Below, in pieces: positions 1 to 7,722 of a stretch of DNA of 33,452 nt. Origin of the DNA: Spirochaetaceae bacterium (GTDB taxonomy: Bacteria > Spirochaetota > Spirochaetia > Treponematales > Breznakiellaceae); contig JAITGJ010000104.1 in assembly GCA_031280705.1 (NCBI GenBank), positions 1-33,452 of the forward strand, in the 5' to 3' direction. The notes beneath the pieces were generated by a model. The model saw nothing but the letters and a program-made list of their open reading frames with translations. It ran no database searches and was not told the origin of the DNA. The translations under genes and the position numbers were made by a program. Position 1 is the stretch's first letter. Every line of letters starts with the position of its first letter.

Positions 1-692
1 ACCTCCTTCTCTTCCTGATCCGGAAGAACGACGTCAATATTTACGACATTCCCATTGCCGGAATCACGGAGCAGTATCTTGAGTACCTCCGCTTTGATAC
101 CGAACTCGACCTTGAAGACCTTACGGAGTTTCATTCTCTTGCCGCCTCGCTCCTCTACATCAAATCCCGGATGCTCCTTCCGGTGGAGCTTGAGATGGGC
201 GACGAGTGGGAAGACCCCCGCCAGGAACTGGTCGAGAAACTTATCGAGTACCAGAAGTTCAAAAAACTTTCGGAATTGATGGAGGAAAAAGAGCGGGAAG
301 CCGAATGGGTCATCGGGCGGAAAAAACTCCAGCGGACGCTGCCCTTTAACGATGAAAACCTCTGGGAAGCCCTTGACGTATGGGACCTCCTCAAGACGTT
401 TTCCAGCCTTATGTCGAACCTGGGCGATGAACGGCTCATTGACCTGTACGAGGAAGTTTCGATAAGCGAAAAGACCGCCCTCATCACGGAACTGCTTGAA
501 ACGCGCGGGGAGTTCCGGTTTACGGATCTGGTGGTTCACTCCGGCTCAATGCTGGACATAGTGTGCGCGTTTTTGGCGGTGCTTGAAGCGGTTAAAAACC
601 GGCTTATCGCCATATTCCAGAACCGGATGTTTGGGGATATATTGATCCGGCCCGCGGAGGCGGTTTTTGGCGGGGCGTCTCCCGCGGCATAA
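1..692 (+). CDS. scpA: Segregation and condensation protein A, 5' partial
   Basis: This is the kleisin subunit of the bacterial SMC-ScpAB condensin, which links the SMC heads and compacts and separates sister chromosomes. The window enters the gene near its N-terminus: the first whole codon is at base 3, and the visible part (229 codons) opens with the family hallmark block LIRKNDVNIYDIPIAGITEQ (about residues 6-25 of the visible part), followed by LYIKSRMLLP. The C-terminal winged-helix part (FTDLVVHSGSMLDIVCAFLAVLEAVK) is complete. The stop at 690-692 is three bases before the scpB ATG, so the two are co-transcribed and probably translationally coupled. Only the extreme N-terminus and the start codon lie outside the window. 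The identification is secure from the motif and from scpB next door. Confidence 0.96.
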   Translation, partial: LLLFLIRKNDVNIYDIPIAGITEQYLEYLRFDTELDLEDLTEFHSLAASLLYIKSRMLLPVELEMGDEWEDPRQELVEKLIEYQKFKKLSELMEEKEREAEWVIGRKKLQRTLPFNDENLWEALDVWDLLKTFSSLMSNLGDERLIDLYEEVSISEKTALITELLETRGEFRFTDLVVHSGSMLDIVCAFLAVLEAVKNRLIAIFQNRMFGDILIRPAEAVFGGASPAA

Positions 693-695
693 CGC

Positions 696-1247
696 ATGAT
701 GGATAATCTGGATACGGAAACAGCGCTCATCGAAGCGATTCTTCACCTCGAGTCCGACCCGGTGGACAGCGCCGTTCTGGCCCGTATTTCAGGGCTGGGG
801 AAAGACGCGGTGGAAAAGGCCCTGGAAGCCCTTGCGGAACGCTGCGCGCTCGCCAACTCCGGGCTTGCCCTTACGCGCCTTGCCGGGGGCGTGATGCTCG
901 CGCCGAAGGCGGAATACTGGGAGACGCTCCGGGAACATTACGGGAAAAAGAACGAAAACCGGCTTTCCCGCGCGGCGCTGGAGACCCTCTCGATCATTGC
1001 CTATTCCCAGCCCATTACGCGGGCCGAAATTGAGGCGATCCGGGGCGTGCAGGCCGATAACATGATCCGGCTCCTTCTTGAGCGTCAACTTATCCGGGAG
1101 GCCGGCAAGAAGGATGTTCCCGGAAAACCTGTGCAGTACGGCACGACGAAAGAATTTCTCAAGTTTTTCCGGCTTGAAAGTATCGCGGATCTACCCAAAC
1201 TGAGCGAAAGTGAGGCCGACAGGTTTGAGCTCGTACCGGAAAAATAG
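696..1247 (+). CDS. scpB: Segregation and condensation protein B
   Basis: This 183-residue protein is the ScpB partner of ScpA in the SMC condensin complex. ScpB dimers bind the middle of ScpA through two tandem winged-helix domains. The most conserved stretch is visible: LSRAALETLSIIAYSQPITRAEIEAIRGVQADNMIRLLLERQLI, followed by PGKPVQYGTTKEFLKFF, which is the usual end of the second winged helix. Length is typical for the family. The start is the first of two adjacent ATG codons-in-frame (ATG ATG), three bases after the scpA stop. The 3' end overlaps the most upstream possible start of the next gene by 38 bases. Confidence 0.96.
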   Translation: MMDNLDTETALIEAILHLESDPVDSAVLARISGLGKDAVEKALEALAERCALANSGLALTRLAGGVMLAPKAEYWETLREHYGKKNENRLSRAALETLSIIAYSQPITRAEIEAIRGVQADNMIRLLLERQLIREAGKKDVPGKPVQYGTTKEFLKFFRLESIADLPKLSESEADRFELVPEK

Positions 1248-2013
1248 AGACGGCCTGCAGGCCCGGAAAAGCGCCGCCATCGGCGCCGCCCCGGTGCGCG
1301 CGGAAAAAGGTCCCATCCGCCTCCAGGTGTTTCTTGCCCGCGCGGGATTTGCCTCCCGCCGCGCCGCGGAGGGGATCATTGCCGAAGGCCGGGTGTCCGT
1401 CAACGGAAAAACCATTACCACGCCGGGCGAAAAAGTTGTCCCCGGCGACACGGTGCTGGTGGACGGAAAGGGCCTTCACCTGGAAAAGCGGCTGTACTAT
1501 GTGGCGCTCAACAAGCCGCCGCTCTATTTGTGCAGCCTTGCGGACCCGGAGGGCCGCAGGCTCGCGCGGGACCTTTTGCCCGGCGAAATTACCGAGCGGC
1601 TCTACAATGTGGGCCGCCTCGATTACCGTTCGTCCGGGCTGGTTTTTTTTACGAATGACGGGTATTTCGCCGAGCGGGTAAGCCACCCCCGTTCGGCCCT
1701 GGTAAAAGAATACCTGGTGGAGGCCGCCGGCCCCGTAAGCGATGAATGTATCCGGGCGTTTATGGAGGGCGTTACCGTTGAGGGAATCCGCTACCAGGCG
1801 AAGGAAATCCGGCGCGAGGGACGAAGAGGACTCCGCGTCTCCCTGATTGAGGGGAAGAACCGGGAAATCCGCCGGGTATTTTCCCACTTTCACCTGCACC
1901 CGGAGCGGATTCACCGGATACGTATCGGGCCGGTGCTGATCGGGGACCTGGCCGAGGGGAAAACGCGGCCCCTGACGGCGGCGGAACTTGACGCGCTTTC
2001 CGCGCCGTCCTGA
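1210..2013 (+). CDS. RsuA/RluB/RluE-family pseudouridine synthase
   Basis: This enzyme converts a specific uridine in rRNA to pseudouridine. An N-terminal S4 RNA-binding domain (about residues 37-85, LQVFLARAGFASRRAAE...GRVSVNG) precedes the catalytic domain. The catalytic Asp is Asp138 in GRLDYRSSGL, and the C-terminal block GKNREIRRVFSHFHLHPERIHRIRIGP is the family signature. Length (267 residues) suits RsuA/RluB. I cannot tell by eye whether the target is 16S (RsuA) or 23S (RluB/RluE). The start is uncertain: the GTG at 1210 lies inside scpB and gives 28 poorly conserved residues, and a GTG at 1294 would start just before the S4 domain. Neither has a good ribosome binding site. A scpA-scpB-pseudouridine synthase-cmk order is common in bacteria. 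Confidence 0.9.
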   Translation: MRPTGLSSYRKNRDGLQARKSAAIGAAPVRAEKGPIRLQVFLARAGFASRRAAEGIIAEGRVSVNGKTITTPGEKVVPGDTVLVDGKGLHLEKRLYYVALNKPPLYLCSLADPEGRRLARDLLPGEITERLYNVGRLDYRSSGLVFFTNDGYFAERVSHPRSALVKEYLVEAAGPVSDECIRAFMEGVTVEGIRYQAKEIRREGRRGLRVSLIEGKNREIRRVFSHFHLHPERIHRIRIGPVLIGDLAEGKTRPLTAAELDALSAPS

Positions 2014-2089
2014 ATGTGCGCGGGCGGGTCCCGCGCGCAAAGGAACAGCGCCGTAACGCGCGCAAACTATCAGAACACGGGGGAACGGT

Positions 2090-4486
2090 ATGGTAATCGC
2101 CATTGACGGCCCGGCGGGAACCGGGAAAAGTACCATTGCAAAAATGCTTGCGGAAGCGGCGGATCTTCCAGGGGGAAAGTACGTTTATGTCAATTCGGGG
2201 AACCTGTACCGGGCCATCACCCTGGGGTGCCTCCGCGCGGGGATCGGGGCGGGGGACGAAGAGGCGGCCCTCGCCTATGCGCGGGGCGCGGATATTGCCT
2301 ACCGGGAAGACGGCGCGGTGTCCCTTAACGGGGAAGATGTCAGCCCCCTCCTCCATACCGACGAGATTGACGGCAGCGTGGCCCGGCTTTCTTCGATTGT
2401 CCCCATCCGGCATATCGTCAACAGCCTTGTCCGCCGTGTCGCGCGGGGCGTCAATGTGGTAGTGGAGGGCCGGGACATGACGAGCGTGGTGTTTCCGGAC
2501 GCGGAGTTCCGTTTTTACCTTGACGCTTCAGTGGACGCGCGGGCGGGACGGCGGCACGCGCAGGGCGTCTCGGAACGTTCCCTCCCGGAAATCCGGAGCG
2601 CCATCGTGGAACGGGACGAAATAGACCGGAACAAGGACGAGGGGAGCCTTCGTATCGAACCGGGCGCGGTCTATGTTGACACATCGGACTTGACCATTAC
2701 GCAAGTTTATGAGACATTAATCAGGCAAGTACAGAAGAAAGGAAAGAGCATGGGGAATATTGACGATTCTGAAGACATAAAAACCGCCGATTCCACGGAG
2801 AGCGCCATTCAAACGCAGCTTCAGGAGGAATACCTCAAAACCATGGAGCAGCTTGAGGAGGGGCAGCTGGTAAACGGCACCGTTATCCAGGTTACCCCGG
2901 ACCAGGTGTTTATTGATGTGGGGTACAAGTCGGAGGGGAAGATCCCCATCGCGGAATTTGAGACGGCTCCCGTCGTGGGCGACGAGGTACAGGTGATCCT
3001 CGTAACCAAGGAAAACAAGTATGGGGAAGTCATCGTTTCCAAGCAGAAAGCCGATGTCAAGATTTTCTGGAAAAAACTCAGGCAGGCGTTTCAGGATCAC
3101 AGCCCGGTCGAGGGAACCATCACCCGGCAGGTAAAAGGCGGGTATGACGTATTTCTGGGCGGCGATGTCCACGCCTTCCTGCCGATAAGCCAGTCGGACG
3201 TGCAAAAGGTCGAAAAAGCCGAAAAATTCCTGGGGCTCAAGAGCATGTTCTACGTGGAACGGCTCTACTCGGAGAACAAGATCAATATCGTGGTAAACCG
3301 CCGGAGATGGCTCGATGAAGAGACCGAGCGCAAACGCCAGGAATTTTTCGATACAACGGAAATTGGCGCGGAAGTTACCGGCGTCGTAAAGAGCTTCACC
3401 TCCTTCGGCGCTTTTGTCGATTTGGGCGGCTTCGACGGCCTGCTCCACATCAACGATATGAGCTGGGGTCACGTTACCCGGCCCCGGGACTTTGTAAAAA
3501 AAGGCCAGGAAATAAAACTCAAACTTATCCGCATCGATCCGGACGAAAAACGGATCAACCTTTCCCTCAAACATTTTTCCGAGGACCCGTGGGTTCACTT
3601 TAACGAAAAATACCACGTCAACGATATCGTAAAGGGCCGGGTAACCAAACTGACCGATTTCGGCGCGTTTATCGAGCTTGAAGAAGGCATCGAAGGGCTT
3701 GCCCATATTTCCGAATTTTCCTGGATTAAAAAAATTCAGAAACCCGGCGAATTGCTCTCCCTGGGGGACGAAGTTGAATGTATGATTCTGGGTTACGACA
3801 TTCAGGCGGAACGGGTTTCGCTGGGCCTTAAACAGGTGGCGGCAAACCCCTGGACCGGCATCGCCGAAAAGTACCCCGTCGGGACGCGGCTTACCCGCAA
3901 GGTAGTCAAAATCACCAACGCGGGGGCGTTTATTGAGCTTGAGGAAGGCATCGACGGCTTCCTCCACGGGGACGATATTTCCTGGACCAAAAAGGTCAAG
4001 CGCCCCGGCAGCGAGCTTGAAGCCGGTCAGGATGTCGAAGTGATGGTCATCGCCGTGGAACCGGAAAACCGTAATATCAAACTGGGCATCAAGCAGCTTG
4101 AGGAAGATCCCTGGAAGAGTTTCGCGGAAACCTACCGCCCCGGTTCTCCGGTGGAAGGGGAGGTGGCCTCGATCACGGATTTCGGCATCTTTATGAAGGT
4201 TCCCGGCGGCATCGAAGGGCTGATTCACAAGACCAATCTTGTCGAAGGCCGGGACACGAATCCCGATGAGGCCCTCAAAAAATTTCAGGTTGGCGACAAA
4301 ATCAACGCGGTGGTACTGGAACTCCAGAGCGACAAACAAAAAGTCTCCTTTTCCATCAAGGATTACGAAAAAAAAGTACACCGGGACGAAATTTCCCGGT
4401 ACATGGCGGAAGAGGAAACCGGAGAGTCAACCTTTACCCTGGGGGATGTTCTCAAGTCCAAGCAGGACAACTCCCCTGGGGAGTAA
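2090..4486 (+). CDS. cmk-rpsA: Cytidylate kinase fused to 30S ribosomal protein S1
   Basis: This single frame of 798 codons carries two complete proteins. Residues 1-220 are cytidylate kinase (CMP/dCMP to CDP/dCDP), with the P-loop GPAGTGKST at 7-15, the region VNSGNLYRAIT for substrate contact, and VVEGRDMTSVVFPDAE. From Met221 onward there are 578 residues of ribosomal protein S1 with six S1 (OB-fold) repeats starting near residues 256, 337, 424, 510, 596 and 684. S1 helps the 30S subunit bind and unwind mRNA. The first start has a GGGGGAA ribosome site. Inside the gene, a second strong Shine-Dalgarno (AAGGAAAG) precedes the ATG at 2750 exactly at the domain border, so free S1 could also be made. 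From memory, a similar fusion is annotated in Treponema pallidum, so it looks lineage-typical rather than an assembly error. Confidence 0.96.
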   Translation: MVIAIDGPAGTGKSTIAKMLAEAADLPGGKYVYVNSGNLYRAITLGCLRAGIGAGDEEAALAYARGADIAYREDGAVSLNGEDVSPLLHTDEIDGSVARLSSIVPIRHIVNSLVRRVARGVNVVVEGRDMTSVVFPDAEFRFYLDASVDARAGRRHAQGVSERSLPEIRSAIVERDEIDRNKDEGSLRIEPGAVYVDTSDLTITQVYETLIRQVQKKGKSMGNIDDSEDIKTADSTESAIQTQLQEEYLKTMEQLEEGQLVNGTVIQVTPDQVFIDVGYKSEGKIPIAEFETAPVVGDEVQVILVTKENKYGEVIVSKQKADVKIFWKKLRQAFQDHSPVEGTITRQVKGGYDVFLGGDVHAFLPISQSDVQKVEKAEKFLGLKSMFYVERLYSENKINIVVNRRRWLDEETERKRQEFFDTTEIGAEVTGVVKSFTSFGAFVDLGGFDGLLHINDMSWGHVTRPRDFVKKGQEIKLKLIRIDPDEKRINLSLKHFSEDPWVHFNEKYHVNDIVKGRVTKLTDFGAFIELEEGIEGLAHISEFSWIKKIQKPGELLSLGDEVECMILGYDIQAERVSLGLKQVAANPWTGIAEKYPVGTRLTRKVVKITNAGAFIELEEGIDGFLHGDDISWTKKVKRPGSELEAGQDVEVMVIAVEPENRNIKLGIKQLEEDPWKSFAETYRPGSPVEGEVASITDFGIFMKVPGGIEGLIHKTNLVEGRDTNPDEALKKFQVGDKINAVVLELQSDKQKVSFSIKDYEKKVHRDEISRYMAEEETGESTFTLGDVLKSKQDNSPGE
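2735..2752 (+). promoter_or_regulatory. Internal ribosome binding site and ATG for a stand-alone S1 protein
   Basis: The bases AAGAAAGGAAAGAGC lie immediately upstream of an in-frame ATG at 2750-2752. The purine-rich AAGG sits about seven bases before the ATG, which is good Shine-Dalgarno spacing. The ATG falls precisely between the kinase and S1 domains of the fusion. The matching sequence is seen directly; its use in translation is inferred. Confidence 0.55.
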
Positions 4487-4505
4487 CGGGTAGCGGAGGG
4501 CCGCC

Positions 4506-6032
4506 GTGCTGTCCACCATCGACACGAAAAAATTTAACCTCCTCATCGAGACCATCTCGCTTGTCAATTCCCATCATGAGGACGCGCGTTCTCTTCTGAA
4601 CCGGATACTGGGCGCGGTCCTTGAGGCGCTGGACGGCGAAGCGGCGTACCTTTTCCTCATCAGCGGGAACGGCCGGGAACTCCACGCCGAAGCGGCGGCC
4701 GGGGCGGCGGACGCTGCTTCGGATGCGAAACGCGCCGTAAAAATAGGGGAGGGGATCCCCGGCTGGGCGGCGGCGCACAATAAGCCGCTCCTGGTAAACG
4801 ATGTGGAAAACGACCGGCGCGAGAAGCGGAAAACCGCGTCCTTCCACGGCGGGCGTGAAATTAAAACGATGCTGGCCGTTCCCCTGCGCTTCCGGGATCG
4901 CTGCGCCGGGGTAATTACCGTTCTTAACCGGAACGGGGGAAAATTGTTTACCCAGGATGATCTTGAGTGGCTCGAAATTTTTGCCGACCAGGCGGCGCTT
5001 GCCGTTCAAAGCGCAGAGGGCCTGGCCCCGGACGGGGAACGCGCCGTTTATCACGAAAACCGGCGCCCGGAAAAAACTGATTTTCATACATTTGTGGCCA
5101 AAAGCCAGGTGATGCGGGAACTTGCCGAAGTGGCGGACCGTTACGCCAAAACCGACGCGTCGGTGCTGATCCGGGGGGAAAGCGGGGTAGGGAAGGAAAT
5201 TTTCGCCGAACAGATACACGCGCGGAGCGGACGGAGGGACGGGCCGTTTATCCGGGTAAACTGCGCCGCCATTCCCGACGGGCTGCTTGAAAGCGAACTG
5301 TTCGGCCACGTAAAGGGGGCGTTTACCAACGCCGTCGGGGAACGGCGGGGCCGTTTCGAAATGGCCGGCGGGGGCACGATTTTTCTTGACGAAATCGGCG
5401 ATATGCCGTCCGCGCTCCAGGCAAAACTCCTCCGGGTGCTCCAGCAGAAAACGTTTGAAAAGGTCGGCTCCGACGAAACCATTACCGTGGACGTTCGCAT
5501 TATCGCCGCCACCAACCGTGATATTGAGCGCCTTGTGGAGGAGGGCGGTTTCAGAAGCGATCTGTACTACCGGCTTAACGTGCTGCCCCTCTATGTTCCG
5601 CCCCTCCGCGAACGAGCCGATGACATTCCGGAACTGGCTTCTTTTTTTCTGAAAAATATGATAAAAAAAACGGGGAAAAAGATCGAAGGTTTTAGTGAAG
5701 CGGCCATGGAAGCCCTCATCGCCGCCCGGTGGACCGGAAATGTCCGGGAACTCCAGAATACCGTAGAGCGGGCCGCGGTGATGAGCGGAGCGGGTCTTTT
5801 GGGACCGGAGGACCTGTTTCCCGCCCTGTATACGGAAAAAACATTCGGCGGGGGAGGGGAGCGGAACCTCAAGGAAGCGATCAACGCGTTCAAGGCGCGG
5901 TATATCCAAAATGTTCTGGAAGAAAACAACGGCAACCAGACCGAAGCGGCCCGCGCGCTGGACATCCAGCGGACCTATTTATCGCGGTTGATAAAGGAAC
6001 TGGGCATCGCGCGTAAAGATGGAAACGGCTGA
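4506..6032 (+). CDS. Sigma-54-dependent activator with GAF domain (NifA/NorR-like)
   Basis: This 508-residue protein is a bacterial enhancer-binding protein that remodels sigma-54 RNA polymerase using ATP. A GAF sensor domain (about residues 20-175, ending DDLEWLEIFADQAALAVQSAEGL) is followed by the AAA+ domain: Walker A GESGVGKE near 224, GAFTNA at 271-276, Walker B GGGTIFLDEIGD near 289-299, and the Arg-finger region RSDLYYRLNVLPLYVPPLRER. The C-terminus has a Fis-type helix-turn-helix (about 460-505, NQTEAARALDIQRTYLSRLIKELGI). The sigma-54 contact loop is normally GAFTGA; here it is GAFTNA, a change at the fifth position. The GTG start at 4506 has GGAGG seven bases upstream. No sigma-54 gene or obvious -24/-12 site was recognised in the window, so its regulon and signal are unknown. 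Confidence 0.93.
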   Translation: MLSTIDTKKFNLLIETISLVNSHHEDARSLLNRILGAVLEALDGEAAYLFLISGNGRELHAEAAAGAADAASDAKRAVKIGEGIPGWAAAHNKPLLVNDVENDRREKRKTASFHGGREIKTMLAVPLRFRDRCAGVITVLNRNGGKLFTQDDLEWLEIFADQAALAVQSAEGLAPDGERAVYHENRRPEKTDFHTFVAKSQVMRELAEVADRYAKTDASVLIRGESGVGKEIFAEQIHARSGRRDGPFIRVNCAAIPDGLLESELFGHVKGAFTNAVGERRGRFEMAGGGTIFLDEIGDMPSALQAKLLRVLQQKTFEKVGSDETITVDVRIIAATNRDIERLVEEGGFRSDLYYRLNVLPLYVPPLRERADDIPELASFFLKNMIKKTGKKIEGFSEAAMEALIAARWTGNVRELQNTVERAAVMSGAGLLGPEDLFPALYTEKTFGGGGERNLKEAINAFKARYIQNVLEENNGNQTEAARALDIQRTYLSRLIKELGIARKDGNG

Positions 6033-6082
6033 AAACGAACCGCCGTTTTTGGCGGATAAACTTACTATGACAGGAAAGACGC

Positions 6083-6766
6083 ATGGCAAAAAATCAGGAT
6101 GAAAGAAAAAAAGGCATCTCCGGCACGGGAGACGCGATAGCGGCGTTTATCGAAAATCACCGCAAAAAAATTATCGCCGCTGCCGTTACGGTAGTCGTGG
6201 TGGTGCTGGCCGCCGCCGCCGGAGCGGGACTGCGGGAATGGTTTGCCCGGCGCGGCATAAAGACGGTCGAAGCGCTGGCCGAACGGTACGACGCCGTTCG
6301 TTTCACCATTTCGGATCCGGCAGAGAAAGAAGAAGTGGACCGGCTGCTGGCGGACCTCGCCGCGGCGGGAAAATCGTCCGGTTATGCGGGGGCGCGGGCG
6401 TGGCATCTTGCCGCGTCGATTCACGCGGACCGGACGAACTGGGAGGAAGCGGAAACAGCCTGGAACACGGCGGCAAAAAAAGCGGGGAAAACCTATCTTG
6501 CCCCGGCGGCGCTGTTCAACGCCGCCGCCGCCGCGGAAGAACGGGGCCGGATGGACGCCGCGATTGAAAATTATACCCAGGCGTCGCTCCGGGCGGATTT
6601 TCCCCAGGCCCCCCGCGCGCTCTTTTCCGCCGGGCGGCTTGAGGAAGGGCGGGGAAATTCCACCGAGGCGATTGAAACATACCGGCAGGTAGTGGAAAAA
6701 TGGCCCGCCACCGACTGGGCAAAGCTGGCGCAAAGCCGGATCATCACCCTCTCAGGGATCAATTGA
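6083..6766 (+). CDS. Membrane-anchored TPR protein, YfgM-like architecture
   Basis: This 227-residue protein has a short charged cytoplasmic N-terminus, one transmembrane helix (about residues 30-52, KKIIAAAVTVVVVVLAAAAGAGL) and a periplasmic domain of tetratricopeptide-like helices: ARAWHLAASIHADRTNWEEAETAWNTAAKKA, LAPAALFNAAAAAEERGRMDAAIENYTQA, and a last repeat ending KLAQSRIITLSGIN. This resembles the YfgM/RcsB-interacting type of envelope TPR protein, but the assignment is by architecture only. A good ribosome site (AGGAAAG) precedes the ATG at 6083. The stop overlaps the TTG start of the following lipoprotein gene. Its role is probably scaffolding at the inner membrane; the partner is unknown. 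Confidence 0.85.
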   Translation: MAKNQDERKKGISGTGDAIAAFIENHRKKIIAAAVTVVVVVLAAAAGAGLREWFARRGIKTVEALAERYDAVRFTISDPAEKEEVDRLLADLAAAGKSSGYAGARAWHLAASIHADRTNWEEAETAWNTAAKKAGKTYLAPAALFNAAAAAEERGRMDAAIENYTQASLRADFPQAPRALFSAGRLEEGRGNSTEAIETYRQVVEKWPATDWAKLAQSRIITLSGIN

Positions 6767-7551
6767 GAACGATTTTCTTCGGCAGTTTCCGGCGGCGGCG
6801 CTTCAGCTTTATCGCCGCCGTACCGTTACTGTTGCTGCTTTCCATGTGCGGCCTGGATGACTACACGTTTCTTGACCGGGTAACAGAACAGGCAATTTCC
6901 GTTCCCACCGATGTACACGCGGAAATTGCGCTTCCCGCCTATACGGTTCCCCAGACAAATTATTTTACCCGGTTTGTTTTTTACTACCGGATTTATTTAA
7001 GTGATACGAATACTACCGGACGGATTCAGCCCGCGTCGTTTTCCACGATTAATTCCGCGCTGGCCGCCGATTATGCCGCGCTCTTGCCGTATACCGATCC
7101 GTCAAGTACCGTTTCCGTTACCAATATAGCCGCCCAGTTTTCTTACCGTAATTATTACGAAGTAATGGAAATTGACGGCCTTATGGGAAACGGTCCGGGA
7201 ACCGTCAATGTCGAATTCGATACGGGCTATATAGCCGGTCTTTCGTTGTCCCTCCCGCCGCCCGTTGCCCCGGTCGCGGTCCGCGGAACCATCACGGCGC
7301 AGCTCCGGCGTTCTACCGGATACGGCGCGTTTCAACTGCGGCCATCGGATCTGTTTCTCGCGACACCGGAGCTGTTTTCAACGCCGGTCAGCATAACCGT
7401 GAACCGGGACGTACAGGCAAGCTCCTCCGGCGCGCCCGCGTACGCCTATGTTTCCCTGTACATCGTAACGCAGGGACAAAACGATACGGATCTTTCCCCG
7501 GTATATTCCCGCCCAACCTTTATCGGTGTTTTTTCCCTGCCGCCGCCGTAA
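6763..7551 (+). CDS. Putative lipoprotein, function unknown
   Basis: I choose the TTG at 6763, which overlaps the preceding TGA stop and has AGGGA at a proper distance upstream. The resulting 262-residue protein then opens with a clear signal: LRTIFFGSFRRRRFSFIAAVPLLLLLSMCG, where positive charges and a hydrophobic run lead to a Cys about 29 residues in. The lipobox LSMC has Met at -1, which is not the classic Ala/Gly/Ser, although spirochaetal lipoboxes are known to be relaxed. The mature part is rich in Tyr, Ser, Thr and Pro (for example FTRFVFYYRIYLSDTNTTGRIQPASFSTINSALAADYAALLPY) and looks like a beta-rich extracytoplasmic protein. No family was recognised. Being the last gene of the plus-strand run, it may share the fate of the TPR protein before it. 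Confidence 0.75.
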   Translation: MRTIFFGSFRRRRFSFIAAVPLLLLLSMCGLDDYTFLDRVTEQAISVPTDVHAEIALPAYTVPQTNYFTRFVFYYRIYLSDTNTTGRIQPASFSTINSALAADYAALLPYTDPSSTVSVTNIAAQFSYRNYYEVMEIDGLMGNGPGTVNVEFDTGYIAGLSLSLPPPVAPVAVRGTITAQLRRSTGYGAFQLRPSDLFLATPELFSTPVSITVNRDVQASSSGAPAYAYVSLYIVTQGQNDTDLSPVYSRPTFIGVFSLPPP

Positions 7552-7644
7552 AACCGTTACCGCTGTTTGGGAGAAAGCGGCTCATCCCCGGCCGGAGAAG
7601 AAAGGACGCGCCCAACTGTTGATAATGTGTATTCTGTCTACTTG

Positions 7645-7666
7645 AAAAAAGGGGCGTTTTTCGCCC
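7645..7666 (-). terminator. Rho-independent terminator of the shape operon
   Basis: Read on the minus strand this is GGGCG, a five-A loop, CGCCC, then C and six T. It lies about 55 bases after the stop of the radical SAM gene and closes the mre operon. On the plus strand the hairpin has no T-tract, so it is directional. Confidence 0.8.
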
Positions 7667-7722
7667 GGCGGAGGACGCCGGCGGCTTACCTGTACCCGCG
7701 CCCGCGCATTGTTTTAGGAACG

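Noticed and set aside
2018..2036. GCGCGGG-CGGGT-CCCGCGC hairpin after the pseudouridine synthase
   Set aside because: No T-tract follows, and it lies between genes of an apparent operon; probably not a terminator.
2717..4381. Long minus-strand open frame (554 codons) opposite rpsA
   Set aside because: It mirrors the third-codon-position bias of the S1 gene, has no protein motif and no ribosome site. The plus strand has six clear S1 domains.
6040..6055. CCGCC-GTTTTT-GGCGG hairpin between the sigma-54 activator and TPR genes
   Set aside because: No T-run follows on the plus strand, and the short stem could arise by chance in GC-rich sequence.
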